Shown one piece after another: positions 43,462-57,651 of a DNA stretch of 64,000 nucleotides. Under the pieces are notes generated by a model. The model did not search any database. It saw only the letters and a list, made by a program, of their open reading frames with translations, and was not told where the DNA came from. The DNA is from Tulasnella sp. 424 (lineage: Eukaryota > Basidiomycota > Agaricomycetes > Cantharellales > Tulasnellaceae). The DNA lies in NCBI GenBank assembly GCA_019633425.1, contig WSUB01000042.1:44623-108622 (forward strand). Reading direction: 5' to 3'. The translations under genes and the position numbers were made by a program. Numbering within the stretch: the stretch's first letter is position 1; each line of letters opens with the position of its first letter.

Positions 43462-45756
43462 ATGTGGTGGCTGTCAGCCTGCTGGGCTCTCGGCTTGCTT
43501 GCTGGTACCGTAGAGAGCCGCTGGGTGAACTTCACCGTTCATTCCACGGATCCGCGAATCTCCTATGCTCCAGAGTCCTGCTGTCGGGGAAACGGAGCCG
43601 GTGGATGTGGAGTGCGATTCGAACCTTGGGAAGTTGCAACATATAGTGCTTTCGATAATCGTCGCTACTCCTTTTATCAAGCGGACAGTTGGGGGAACGA
43701 ACCGTCTTCTGAAATCATGAGACGGCGTTTCTCCTTTCGGTTCTCAGGTTTGGCTCACCGCCTGCAAAATCTTCACCTACTCACTCGCTTGGTACTTCTA
43801 CAGGTTCGGCTGTCTACATTTATGGTGCCCCTCGAGATCAAATCAAATACCCTCCCGGGAGACAAGAAATTTGTCTGGATGGCAATTGCGAAGTAATTGA
43901 CGGTGGCCAAAAATATGACCGGACACAAAGCGAACCCGTTCTCCTATGGTCTTCTGGAGATCTTGGCTCTGTCCGTCCACGTTTAGTCGAGCTGCGGTTC
44001 TTGGATAACGGGAATGGCCAGCGGTGGTGGCCAATGACGTCCGCAAGCCTCCATCACTTGATATACACTGCAGACCCCGGGGAGGAGCCGTAAGTCGGTC
44101 GTAACATCCTTCTTGGACCTCCGGAGGTTGAGATTCCTAACTTCCTTGTCTAGAATGCCATACACACCTCCCAACGGCACTGACATAGCTGATGTCACCT
44201 TACACGACACCAACTACGCAATCAAATACGAACCCAGAGAGGCCTGGAATCAGTCCACGTTCTCAGCCTTGTCCAAACCAAAAGATACTTTCCATTATTC
44301 ATCTAGTCAAGGGAATTTTCCGAACAGCGGCTCTTTACACCAAGTTACCTTTGAGCTACAAGGTAATTCTGACCATGCCCTCCTCGAAAGCTGTTGCATA
44401 CTTATTTTCGGGTCTCTAGGCGTTGCTCTTTATGTTTACGGAGCGTCTGAGGATGCCCTCCGTACTCTCGATCCCAAGCCATACCTCCACGCCCCGATCG
44501 ACGTTTGTCTCAACGACGAATGTCACCCCGTTGATGTTCATCAGGCGTACCTGGATGCGGTGGATGGCTCGCATGCTCCAGTCCTACTATGGTCGCATTC
44601 GGGTCTTTCTCCTAATAAAACCACATTCGTTCATATCAGAATGCTGGCTGGAGAATCACCCGCAGGTGTCCTAAGGAGAGCGACCTTTGAGAAGGTTGTG
44701 TATACCGAGGTTCGGCCAAAGTCGTAAGTTGAGGGTTCTGAAGAGGTTAATTCCTAGAATGCTCTGTTACTAACATCGAGTTGATTTCAAGGCCAGTAGC
44801 CCATCCTATACCTCGAGGCATTTATCATAAGAAAACTGTCCTCTATGACAGCGTCGACCGGTTTCCGCTTGCGCGCTGGAGCACCGAATCCGGTGCATCT
44901 GGGCCGTATGGCTCCGTGTTAAATGATATGTGGCATGGAAAGATGCCTCAATGGTCCTACAGTGCTCGAGGTCAGTGGTAAAAGCCTCGCTGATCAATGC
45001 GTGACTTACGCTTCCTTGTTTCAGGCCATAGTTTCAAAATTTACGGGCCTCCGCTGGAAAGCATGAAAAACGTCGAGCACGCGGCTCAGCGAATATGCCT
45101 TGACCATACGTACTGTCACTACGTTGACGTTGGGCACATTTACTTGAGTATACCAGATTCACACGAGAAGTTGCCGGTTCTTATTTGGTCTGTTGATGGA
45201 ATCGACCCTTTCACCGACCACACAATTACCTCGGAGATGGTGGATCGCTTCTACGACCATGAAGCGAGGGTGATGGCATTATCTCATATTGAGACCCTCT
45301 GGGTTGAGATACCTCCGCCTCCGCCCCCGCCTCCGCCTCCGCCCCCACCTCCACCTCCACCCCCGAAGTAAGTCAAATCTCTAGTTAATTCAAGATTCAC
45401 TTCTGACCCTGAAATTGATTCCCCTCGCAAGGCCAACGACTAGCAGCACTCCAACGAAGACACCGTGCCCAACCTTGCCTTCAACCGTTGCGCCGATAAC
45501 AACAACCGTTTTCGTCACCGTAATACCGGAACCGATACCCAAACCCAAACCCGAACCCGGACATGGGACCGGATACCACGTCCTGTTGCTTTTTACGGGT
45601 GCTGCGATCTGCGCGATGGCTTTGGTAATTGGTTCCTTTGCTTCTCACCATTGGGATCGTGTTCAGCATTACATGCCGTTAAATGGGACGCCGCATCCCG
45701 GCTATGGCGCCGTGGAGACGGGGTCGAACGGCTCGGAAGAAACATCGAGACTGTAG
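43462..45756 (+). CDS. D1: three-module membrane-anchored surface protein, short tail
   Basis: Seven exons (43462-43747, 43804-44089, 44154-44362, 44420-44723, 44792-44970, 45025-45367, 45432-45756) sum to 1932 nt, 643 residues. A signal peptide (MWWLSACWALGLLAGTVES) precedes three modules. Each module is split at the same place by a phase-1 intron just before a strand of the form SAVYIYGAP, VALYVYGAS or HSFKIYGPP. Each then has a Cys pair (ICLDGNC, VCLNDEC, ICLDHTYC) and a PVLLWS or PVLIWS strand. Module 1 carries YAPESCC and DSWGNEPSSEIMRRR, showing kinship with C1-C5. A run of about 18 Pro and a Thr/Pro-rich stalk lead to one TM helix (LLLFTGAAICAMALVIGSFA). The tail is about 37 residues with a YMPL motif. 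The exons before the tail exon total 1607 nt, exactly as in C1. Function unknown. Confidence 0.88.
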
Positions 45757-45997
45757 GCGCCCCCTCGTTTCACTATTCCACAGAGAGAAGTAGGAAGTAC
45801 CTTATTCTGAAAACTATTTTCTAGTCTATTCGGATGTATTTATACGATTGGATAGAGATACTATGTTCTTTCGGCTCTGGTCACGGCCAAACCGCATGTT
45901 TCTGTAGCCCACATGAAGGTACCCAGTTATCTAGTAGTATTCCAGATGATATCACATAAATTTTCCAAGTCTTCTGCTTCCACAGCATCGTCGATGC

Positions 45998-46023
45998 GAT
46001 CCAGGTTACCACCCCATCAATGC
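45998..46023 (-). pseudogene. Truncated tRNA-Gly remnant
   Basis: gatccaggttaccaccccat with flanks repeats the 5' third of the tRNA gene at 42892-42985, with a 3-bp deletion in the D-arm and no anticodon or T-arm. The following 60-70 bp also match the DNA beside the real tRNA gene (42986-43050). It was carried along when the D1 unit was duplicated. Confidence 0.8.
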
Positions 46024-46217
46024 TTGTCATTTCATCTCCCGCGGTTATTGTTTACAACCGCGCAGACCTGCAATTTATTCATCACCGTGATTTCTTTGCC
46101 TAATTACGAATCCCCTTTTGGTAGTCACAAAAACGCTCTGCCCGTGCGTGCATCTTAAATATACCTAGGTCACATGGACCATGAGGTGCAGTGCTTGTGT
46201 ATTGTCCAGTCTGGCGC

Positions 46218-46237
46218 GGAGATACCGACGGAGTTCC
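46218..46237 (+). promoter_or_regulatory. Conserved D-family upstream element (D2)
   Basis: Identical to the D1 element and 115 bp before the D2 start; followed by ccgggaagg, which makes a TTCC-G-GGAA inverted repeat. Confidence 0.5.
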
Positions 46238-46332
46238 GGGAAGGCCTCGAGTTTCCAAGTTCGACCACCCTCAGCCTCGCGTTCACCAAAAATTATCGCT
46301 ACTAATTTCCTTTTTGGTGTTTCCCTCTAGCC

Positions 46333-48620
46333 ATGTGGTGGCTGTCAGTCTGCTTGGCTCTCGGCTCGCTTGCTGGTACGATAGAGAGCCGCTGGGTGAA
46401 CTTCACAGTTCATTCCACGGATCCCCGAATCTCTTATGCACCAGAGTCCTGCTGTCGGGGGAAATGCGGAGTGCGATTTGAACCTTGGGAGGTTGCAACC
46501 TACAATGCTTTCGACAATCGCCGCTATTCATTTTACCAAGCGGACAGTTGGGGGAACGAACCCTCTTCTGAAACCTTGAAACGGCGTTTCTCCTTTCGGT
46601 TCTCAGGTTTGCCTCACAGCCTGCAGATTCTTCACCTACTCATTCGCTTGGTTCTTCTTCAGGTTCGGCTGTCTACATTTATGGTGCCCCTCGAGATCAG
46701 ATCAAATACCCTCCCGGGAAACAAGAAATTTGTCTGGATGGGAATTGCGAAATAATTGACGGTGGTAAAAAATATGACCCGACACGAATCGAGCCCGTTC
46801 TCCTGTGGTCTTCTGGAGATCTTGGCTCGATCCGTCCACATTTAGTCGAACTGCGGTTCTTGGATGACGGGAATGGCAAGTGGTGGTGGCCAATAACGTC
46901 CGCAAGCCTCCATCATTTGGTATACACTGCAGGCCCCGCGTTCAAGCCGTAAGTCGGTTGCAACTTCCTTCTCGGATCTCTGGAGGGTTGAGATTCCTAA
47001 CTTTCTTGTATAGAATGCCGTACACACCTGTTAACGGCACTGAGGTAGCTAATGTCACCTTACATGACACCAACTACGCAATCAAATATGAACCCAGAGA
47101 GGCCTGGAATCGGTCCACGTTCTCCGCCTTGTCCAAGCCAAAAGATACTTTTCATCATTCATCGAGTGAAGGGAATTTTCCGAACAACGGCTCCTCACAC
47201 CAAGTTACTTTTGAGTTACAAGGTCATCCTGACCATACCAACCTCGAAAGCTGCTGCATACTTATTTTCGGGTCTCTAGGAGTTGCTCTTTATGTTTACG
47301 GAGCGTCTGAGGATGCCCTCCGTACTCTCGATCCAAAGCCATACCTCCACGCCCCGATCGACGTTTGCCTCAACGACGAATGTCACCCCGTTGATGTTCA
47401 TCAGGCGTACTTGGATGCGGTGCCTGGCTCACATGCTCCAGTCTTGTTATGGTCGCATTCGGGTCTTTCTCCTAATAAACTCACATTCGTTCATATCAGA
47501 ATGCTGGCTGGAGAATCACCCGCGGGTGTCCTAAGGAGAGCGACCTTTGAGAAGGTTTTGTATACCGAGGTTCGGCCAAAGTCGTAAGTTGAGGGTTCTG
47601 AAGGGGTCAATTCTTCGAATGATTTGTTACTAACATCAAGCGATTTCAAGGCCAGTAGCTCATCCTGTACCTCGAGGCATTTATCATGAGGAAACTGTCC
47701 TCTACGACAGCGTCGACCGGTTTCCGCTTGTGCGGTGGAGAACTGAATCTAGTGCATCTGGACCATATGGCTCCGTGTTGAATGTCATGTGGCACGGGAA
47801 GATGCCTCAGTGGTCTTATAGCGCTCGAGGTCGGTAGTGAAAGCCTCCCTGATCAATGCGCGACTTACGCACCCTCGTTTCAGGCCATAGTTTCAAGATT
47901 TACGGACCTCCGCTGGAAAGCATGAAAAACCTGCAGCACGCAGCTCAACAAATATGCCTTGACCATACGTACTGCCACTACGTTGACGTTGGGCACATCT
48001 ACTTGAGTATACCGGATTCATATAAGAGGTTGCCCGTCCTTATTTGGTCTGTTGATGCTATCGACCCCTTCACCAACCACACCATCACCTCGGAGATGGT
48101 GGATCACTTCTACGACCAGAAACCGAGGGTGATGGCATTATCTCATATTGAGACTCTTTGGGTTGAGATACCTCCACCTCCGCCCCCGCCTCCGCCCCCA
48201 CCTCCACCTCCACCCCCGAAGTAAGTAAATTCTCTAGTGAAGTCAATATTCACTTCTGACCCTGAAATTGATCCCCTCCCAAGGCCAACGACTAGCAGCA
48301 CTCCAACGAAGACACCGTGCCCAACCTTGCCTTCAACCGCTGCGCCGACAGCAACAACCGTTTTCGTCACCATACGACCGGAACCGATACCCGAACCCAA
48401 ACCCGAACCCAAACCTGAACCCGAACATGGGACCGGATACCACGTCCTGTTGCTTTTTACGGGTGCTGCGATCTGCGCGATGGCTTTGGTGATTGGTTCC
48501 TTCGCTTCTCACCATTGGGATCGTGCTCAGCATTACATGCCGTTAAATGGCACGCCGCATCCCGGCTATGGCGCCGTGGAGACCGGGTCGAACGGCTCGG
48601 AAGAAACATCGAGACTGTAG
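46333..48620 (+). CDS. D2: three-module membrane-anchored surface protein, short tail
   Basis: Recent duplicate of D1 with the same exon layout and no stops. Signal peptide MWWLSVCLALGSLAGTIES; module 1 has YAPESCC and DSWGNEPSSETLKRR. A 12-bp in-frame deletion removes four residues after ESCCRG. Module 2 (VCLNDECHPVDVHQAYLD) is nearly identical to D1. The Pro run before the TM helix is slightly shorter than in D1, as expected for a slippage-prone (cctccnccc) tract. The stalk has extra PKPEPE repeats. TM and tail, including YMPL and the terminal SEETSRL, match D1. Confidence 0.88.
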
Positions 48621-49098
48621 GCGCCCACTCGTTTCACTATTCCACAGAGAGAAGTAGGAAGTACCTTATTCTGAAAACTATTTTCTGGTCTATTCGGATG
48701 TATTTATACAATTGGATAGAGATCCTATGTTCTTTCGGCTCTGGTCATGGTCAAACCGTATATCTCTGTAGCCCACATGAATATACCCAATTATCTAGTA
48801 GTATTCCACGTGATATCGCCCCAATTTTCCTAGTCTCCTACTTCTTCAGCGTCGTCCATGCAAGAGCTTACGATCTCAGGAGACTACATGAAAGCAGCGT
48901 CCCCTTCTGTTACCGCTGATGCTTATTCAATCCCGACCGAAGCCTATAGGCAGTATTCTTGCAGCTGAGCTGCATAATATTCTATATCAATATGGTGCGC
49001 GAACGTATGATAATCTAAATTTATTACGCGCGAGCAGACTGCCGTGAGACGTCAAGGTGCGCGGGGGAGGTGCGCGAACGGCCGCCGGTAACAATTTC

Positions 49099-49118
49099 GG
49101 AGATACCATCGGAGTTCC
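49099..49118 (+). promoter_or_regulatory. Conserved D-family upstream element (D3)
   Basis: ggagataccatcggagttcc, 125 bp before the D3 start, followed by gggaagcc as in D2. Confidence 0.45.
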
Positions 49119-49223
49119 GGGAAGCCACCCCTTATCGGCATTCAACCACCACACCCAACGGCAGCCTCGAGTTTTCCCAAAATCTTCGCTACTACCTTTC
49201 CGTTTTAGCGCTGCCATCTAACC

Positions 49224-51469
49224 ATGTGGTGGGCATCAGCCTGCTTAGCTCTCAGCCTACTTGCTGCCAGAGCGGAAAGCAGCTGGGTCAACGTCACCGT
49301 TCATTCCACCGATCCGCGAATCTCTTATGCTCCAGACTCATGCTGTCGAGGAAATAACGCTGGTGGATGCGGAGTACGATATGAACCCTGGGAGCTTACA
49401 ACCTATACTGCATTCCAAAATCGTCGCTATTCCTTCCATCAAGTGGACAGTTGGGGGAACGAACCGTCATCGGAAACCATGAGGCGGCGCTTCTCGTTCC
49501 GTTTTTCAGGTTTGATTCAACCATCCGCAAGTCAACCAATCGCTCACTCCCCTGATCTTTTTGCAGGGTCCGCTATCTACATCTATGGTGCACCGCGCGA
49601 TTACATCAAAAACCCTCCTGGGCGACAAGAAGTTTGTCTGGATGGCAACTGTGAAGAAGTCAAGGGCGGCGAAAAGTATGAGCCGACAGGAACTGAACCC
49701 GTTTTACTGTGGTCTTCTGGGGATCTTGGCTCGGTTAGTTCTCACTTAGTCGAGCTTCGGTTCCTGGATAATGGGAATGGCTGGGGCTGGTGGCCGTTGA
49801 CGTCCACAAGCTTCCACCATTTGGTGTACACAGCGGAGCCCGAGAACGATCCGTAAGTCAGCCACATTCCTTCTCAATCGTAGGAAAGTTCGAGCCTCTT
49901 ACCTCCTTTAATTAGGATACCGTACACGCCCGCCAACGGCACCGCTCTGGCCAATGTCACTTTGCACGATACCAACTACGCAATCCAATATGAGCCCACA
50001 AACGCATGGCACCAATCGACGTTCTCTGCGTTATCAAAACCGAAAGATACCTTCCATTATTCATCTAGTGAAGGGAATCTTCCGGACCGCGGCTCTTTAC
50101 ACCAAGTTACTTTTGAGCTGCAAGGTAATCCTGAGCGCGCTATCCAAAAATATGGCAAACTCATATCTATGACCTTAGGAGTTGCTCTTCAAGTTTACGG
50201 AGCGTCTGAGGATGCCCTCCGTACTCTCGACCCCAAGCCATACCTGCACGCACCGATCGACGTTTGTCTCAACGACGAATGTCACCCCGTCGATGTACAT
50301 CAGGCATACCTTGATTCGATGGATGATCAACATTCTCCGGTCCTATTATGGTCACACTCTGGCCTTTCGCCTGATAAAACGACATTCGTCCATATCCGAA
50401 TGCTAGCTGCAGAATCACCCGGAGGTGTACTAAGGAGATCAACTCTTGAGAAAGTTGTGTATACTGAGGTTCGGCCAAAATCGTAAGTCGACAATTCGGG
50501 AGATGACGGTCCCTCAAATGCCCCTCCGCTGACATTCAACCCGTTTCAAGGCCAATAGCCCATCCTATACCTCGAGGCGTTTATCATAAAAAAACTGTCC
50601 TCTATGACGGCGTCGACCGAGTTCCGCTTGTGCGGTGGAAAATCGGATCTAGTGCAGCTGGATCATATGGTTCTGTCTTAAATGAAAAATGGTATGGGAA
50701 GTTACCTCAGTGGACCTATAGCGCTCAAGGTTAGCGGTTAAAACCCCTCTCGTCAATGCATGACTAAAACGTCCCTGTTCCAGGCTACGGTTTCAAGATT
50801 TACGGGCCTCCTCTGGAGAGCATGAGAAATCTTATGCATGCAGCTCAGCGAATATGTCTCGACCATACGTATTGTCACTACGTCGACGTTGGGCATATTT
50901 ACTTGAGCATACCAAACTCATATGAGGATCTCCCGGTGCTTATTTGGTCCATCGATGGTCTCGACCCATTCACCAAGCACACGATTACCTCAGAGATGGT
51001 GGACCACTTCTACGACCAGGAAAAGAGGTACATGACATTATCTCATGTTGAGACCTTCTGGGTTGAGGTGCCTCCGCCCTCACGTCCGTCTCCGCTTCCA
51101 CCTTCAAAGTAAGTCTATTTCCCCTTCAGTCTGAAATCACTTCTAACTCTGAATCAACCATCTCATAGGCCAACGACGAGCAGCACTCCAACAAAAACAG
51201 CGTCTCCAACCTTGCCTTCAACTGCCGCGCCAACAGCGACCACCGTTTTTGTAACTCTCATTCCAAAACCCGACCACGGGACCCCATATCACCTCCTGTT
51301 ATTTGTAACCGGTATTGCTGTCTGCTGCATTGCTTTGGTATTTGGCTACTTCTCTTCTCATCATTGGCACCGCGTTCGGCATTACATGCCTTTGAACGGC
51401 GAGCCGCATCCAAACTACGGGGCCGTTGAGACGGAGTCGAATGTCTCAGAGGAGCCACAGAGACAGTAG
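49224..51469 (+). CDS. D3: three-module membrane-anchored surface protein, short tail
   Basis: Third D copy, more diverged, with no stops. Signal peptide MWWASACLALSLLAARAES; module 1 has YAPDSCC and DSWGNEPSSETMRRR; module 2 VCLNDECHPVDVHQAYLD; module 3 ICLDHTYCHYVDVGHIYLS. The long Pro run of D1/D2 is replaced by PPPSRPSPLPPSK, and the stalk is shorter. The TM helix (LLLFVTGIAVCCIALVFGYF) and a YMPL-containing tail (HYMPLNGEPHPNYGAVE) are kept. Its flanks lack the tRNA remnant found before D2, so it predates or is independent of the D1-D2 duplication. Confidence 0.87.
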
Positions 51470-51929
51470 GTGCCCATGTATCTTCTATTCCGGCCTGAGA
51501 ATTAGGACCAAAGGACTTTGTTCTGGAAAATGTTCATCTAGCATATTCGGTTTGAATGGTTTATGTATTTAAATAGAGATCCTGTGTTGGTTCGGTCACT
51601 TCAGAACAGAAAATGCGTGGCTTTAGAACTTGCAGGTCACACCAAGGCGGCAGCTCATATAACAAGATTCCGAAGAATAGGTTGCGAAGTTTCCCACTTC
51701 CGCAGCATAGCGATGTGGTGGTGAGGAGGCAAGTCGGGTGGAAGCCAAAACAGGCTCCCAAGGTTTGTCCGGGCTTGCTCCAGGGGAGTCATCAGTCGAG
51801 ATATGAATCCGCCGAATCACCAGTGTACCAGCTGCTTTCCATTCCCCAACATCCCTCGTTTACGCGTCTAGAGATATTATATCTTTCGAGAACTTCACCT
51901 AGACCTTCAACTCTTGAAGAAAGCCTAAA

Positions 51930-53780
<1,851 letters not shown>

Positions 53781-54150
53781 ATTATTATAGCATCAATCGT
53801 TTCGTTTCAGTACTTGAGAATTGCATGATCTCCGGTTGGATTTACGTGTGCACAACAAACCTTCCTGATGGGGTTGGGGAAGCGAAGCCTTGGCGTTGGT
53901 CGAAAGCGAACTCTACGTGGGAGTGGACGCAATGCCACCAGCTCCCCCGTCTTGCTCTTAATCTGGACTGCATCCGTTCAAGCTCGATCTCGGTTGACTT
54001 TCAAAATACCCTTCAAACTTGAATTATCCTGCCTTCATTAATAGCAGGAGGAAGAGGTAGAGGACCGGAATTTCAGCACTTTTGGAGACTGGAGGATCAC
54101 GTCAACAGGACCCTTTTGTCGGCCGTCGAAACTCGTCCCCGCTCCCAACC

Positions 54151-57011
54151 ATGCAACGTCGGGTGATACCTCTCGCAACGGTGCACGACTCTCATGACGA
54201 AGACAGCGACAGGACGTCCCCTCCGCTCAACGACAACTTGGTCGCCGCGTCCTACGGGACGCCGTCTCCAGGCTCACCCACGCTCAACGGCAGTCGGTCC
54301 ACTTCAATGCCTTCCAGTGGATCAGGAGCCCCACCGCCTCCATACCTGGACACGTACTACAGGGCATCAAAAAATCCGTTTTCGACGCCATCTCCAACCA
54401 TAGCTTCGTCACCACGTTCTCCGAACCTTGAATTGACCCCGCCACGCGCTCGAGGAGCTTCGGGAACCCAGACAATTCCTCTCCGCGTGTCTTCGCCTCT
54501 CTCAGCCACGTCGCCCACATCTTCGACAAGTCCAAAGCTCACGCTGAACTCCTTGTCGGGGAGGAGTTACTACACCGGAAGGAATGGAATAGGAACAATG
54601 AGAGGGGAGAATGGGTATTATCCGGAGCCGCCGGCAACAGCTAGTCCGCTTAGGACGAGCTTTGGTTTTCAAGCGATTCCGGAGTCCGGGGAGCCAGGTT
54701 CGGAGGGACCGAGCGTAGTCCCAGGTCGAGCGACGCACCTCCGGCACTCGAGGTCGCAATCTGGCATGCCGTATGTTGGGACGAGCGGACTTGTCATGCC
54801 AACGTTGCCCACTTCAACGTCGATGCCTCTTCCCAAACCATCGGATATGTCTCCATTAAACTTATCCACAGGGCTGGGAAATGGCCGACCCACTTCAAAC
54901 CCGTTCTCGCCTGGTTTGACCCCACTGTCGCCATACCTTCCCTTGGATGGGGATACAGTCGCGTCACCTTTACCGCTATCGTCATCCTCTGCAACATCAA
55001 CTTCCTCGTTCAGGGATAACGTCCACCGTCATGACCGGATTCATTCTCGCAACCTGTCCGTCTTCTTCCCTCATCCTGGTGGAGGACCAACGTCCGCCGA
55101 CGCACCTCCTCCGTCCGCGTCTGACGATGGGTCGCAGGAAATTGAATATGGGAACAACCCGGAAGGAGTTCTCATACCTCCGAGTAATGGAACCTCGTTG
55201 GGAGCCAACTTTAGGTTTGGGTCGAAGAATTCGTCCTCGATGACCCCACTTTCGCCTCGAGGTGCCACTGGCGAGACGATGGCGGGAGGTTCTCGCCCAC
55301 AGAGACGGGGACACCATCACAAGCACTCTGTATCTCACAACTTCTTCTCGTTCATGGACCCAACGGCAACAACGCAAGTTCAAACTCCATCCGCGACGAA
55401 CGGGAGTTTCCCTCACAATATACATCAAACGTCAACGTCAACGTCCGTGTCTACCTCCCTAGGGTCGCAAGCATTGCCGACTCCATCTACCACCCACTTC
55501 CCTTCGACGTCGATGCAGCATCGGTTTGTGGAGCCGACGCCCAGTTCTGCCGGAGGGATCGAGTCTCGCCGGAGTGACGCTCGTGTCGTGCCAACAGGCA
55601 GCAAGACCATGCGAGCTCAGGCGTTTTCGGGGTTGCAATTTGTGTTGGGCGCGTGGATATGGGTTGAAGGGCAGAGACAGGGTAGTTTGGCTTGTACCGG
55701 ACTGGGATATTGGGTGGTGTTTGATTCGGTTGGAATATGGTTGAGTGAGTTTGGTGAGAGGATGAGGATGGAACCGAGGTCGATGAAGAGGTCGTATGGG
55801 TGGGTACTTGATCTCCACCTGCGTTTTGAGTGGAAATCACTGACCAAACTTATTTACAGATCCCGTCGAGTCGAGACCGTTGCCTTGTTCGCCCAAGCTA
55901 TTTATCTGATCTTTGCGTCAGTGTACGTGTGCAAAGAGGCGTTTGAACATGTGTTGTTGGCTTCGGAAGGTGAAGATGCTGGAGATGCGCATCATCACCA
56001 TTCTGCGACGGAATCGCTTCCTGATTTCCAAGGGTAGGTGACCAAACCATATCCTGGAAATTCTAGACAGACTGACCCTTTGGACGCCTATTAGGTTGCT
56101 ATACCCAACCACACTCGTTTGGACTGCTGTTTGCACTTTGTTCGTGTCTGGATTTTTCTTTGGTAACCATGATCGGTTGGTTGAAGGTATGTTGATAGAG
56201 TTGCAATGGGCAGCGCAATACTGAAGACTGTTTTCCGTGTCTAGCGACGGGCAACCACTTGCCAACACCACTTTCTATTATCAAAACTCTAACCGCTATT
56301 GGGGGACCTAACTCAGCATCCAGGACGAGAGAGAAACCATCGTCTGCGTTGCTGCGGTTTGTCTCGAACCCATTTTCGGTCCTCCCTTCGTTCTTTGCTG
56401 CTTGTATTCTAACGTTTTCCGCTATCCTTGATCCGTGAGTGCATGTTGTCTTTTGTTCTATGCGTTCCGTCTAATCGTTTGTTATTGAAGGTCTCAACAT
56501 CATTCTGCCGACGTCATCTTGTCTTGCGGGATCACCGTGTTTACGTTTATGGTTGCTTACCCTGCAGCGGTAGCGCTTGGCAAGGTGTTGTTGCAGACGG
56601 CGCCGTCTCGAGGGATGCCAGGTGGGCATATGGAGTCATTCTTGCGGGTGATGCGAGAGGTGAGCGGCTCTCTACGGTGTATGATGGCTCAGTCATTGAC
56701 CGGCAATATTTCTGGAATAGCTTGAACACCACCCGCATATCGTTCATCTCCCTGCACCGCACCTCTGGCAACTAACACCAGTACCATCAAAAGCCAAGTC
56801 TGAACGATCGTCCGAGTCGAGCTACCGTTCTTCTGACCGCGACGAGTTGACTTCTGAGGAGGGGAGTCTTGTGGCGACGGTGCAGTTGCATGTGAGGAGG
56901 GATCTGGATGATGCAGGGGTGCTAAAGTTGACGAGTGAAGTTTGGGAGAGGTGTACGAGGGCGTTGGGTGTGAGTGGTGCTGGAGTGACTGTGAGTGTTG
57001 TTCGGGGGTGA
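54151..57011 (+). CDS. Cation diffusion facilitator, Zrg17-like zinc transporter subunit
   Basis: Six exons (54151-55799, 55860-56033, 56095-56186, 56245-56434, 56491-56659, 56721-57011) sum to 2565 nt, 854 residues. About 500 N-terminal residues are Ser/Pro-rich and disordered, with a HHHKHSVSHNFF motif. The CDF core begins near residue 510: FSGLQFVLGAWIWVEGQ, YWVVFDSVGIWLSEFGERM, then SYGSRRVETVALFAQAIYLIF (the family's PYGxxRxE block). A His-rich loop (DAHHHHS) and further TM segments follow, then a C-terminal ferredoxin-like domain (LVATVQLHVRRDLDD). The usual HxxxD zinc site of TM2 is WxxxD here and the TM5 site is not evident, as in Zrg17, which pairs with Msc2 in the early secretory pathway. 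Start is the first ATG in frame; an upstream exon cannot be excluded. Confidence 0.8.
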
Positions 57012-57651
57012 TGCAGGTGGCTGAGTACTATTTATGGGGTTGTGGCATACCGAAGGAGGGCCCGGGGTCGTGTAGTTCACACTTTATTCTCGCTATTCGT
57101 TTTTTTTTCATCTGTAGACTTTCCCCCCTTTTTGCTTTCGCTTTAGATTATCGTCATTCCTAACACAATGGATTTGGTCGTAGTAGATATGTGAGACGTA
57201 AATGACATGCCGAGGAACGCAGCCGTCTTCCAAGGTGCTGTGGCTGAAGGGAAGGCATGGTGAGGTGTGTGCCTCATAAGCTCCAAATTTGATGTTCCCC
57301 GCATTCTTGCAATTGGGTCACTTCTATTCATGTCTTATGTGTTCCTTCCTTCACGTTGCCAATTTTGGACAAGGGAAGGCGGGATCGGAAGAACGTTACC
57401 CGTAAGGGCACAAAGAGCGCGCTAAGCCTCCATTGGCTAGCTCACAATTTCTTCGCCAGGTCTAATGATCATTGAGAGGTGTAATTGAGCTCTTTGTGGA
57501 TGATTGAGACTTGTAGGAGGTGTTAGGAAATGAACTTGGACCGGACGGGGGTAAGCGCGTGGAGACGCTGACGGGTTGCGAGTTGTGTGAGAGACTTCGC
57601 TGCGGCGCCGGTCAGGGTTGCAATTTCAAAGTCCGATGGTACGTTGCCAGC

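Noticed and set aside
45310..45366. Poly-proline coding tract in D1 (and about 48170-48220 in D2) as a possible CRISPR-like or regulatory repeat
   Set aside because: It is an in-frame coding microsatellite with no spacers.
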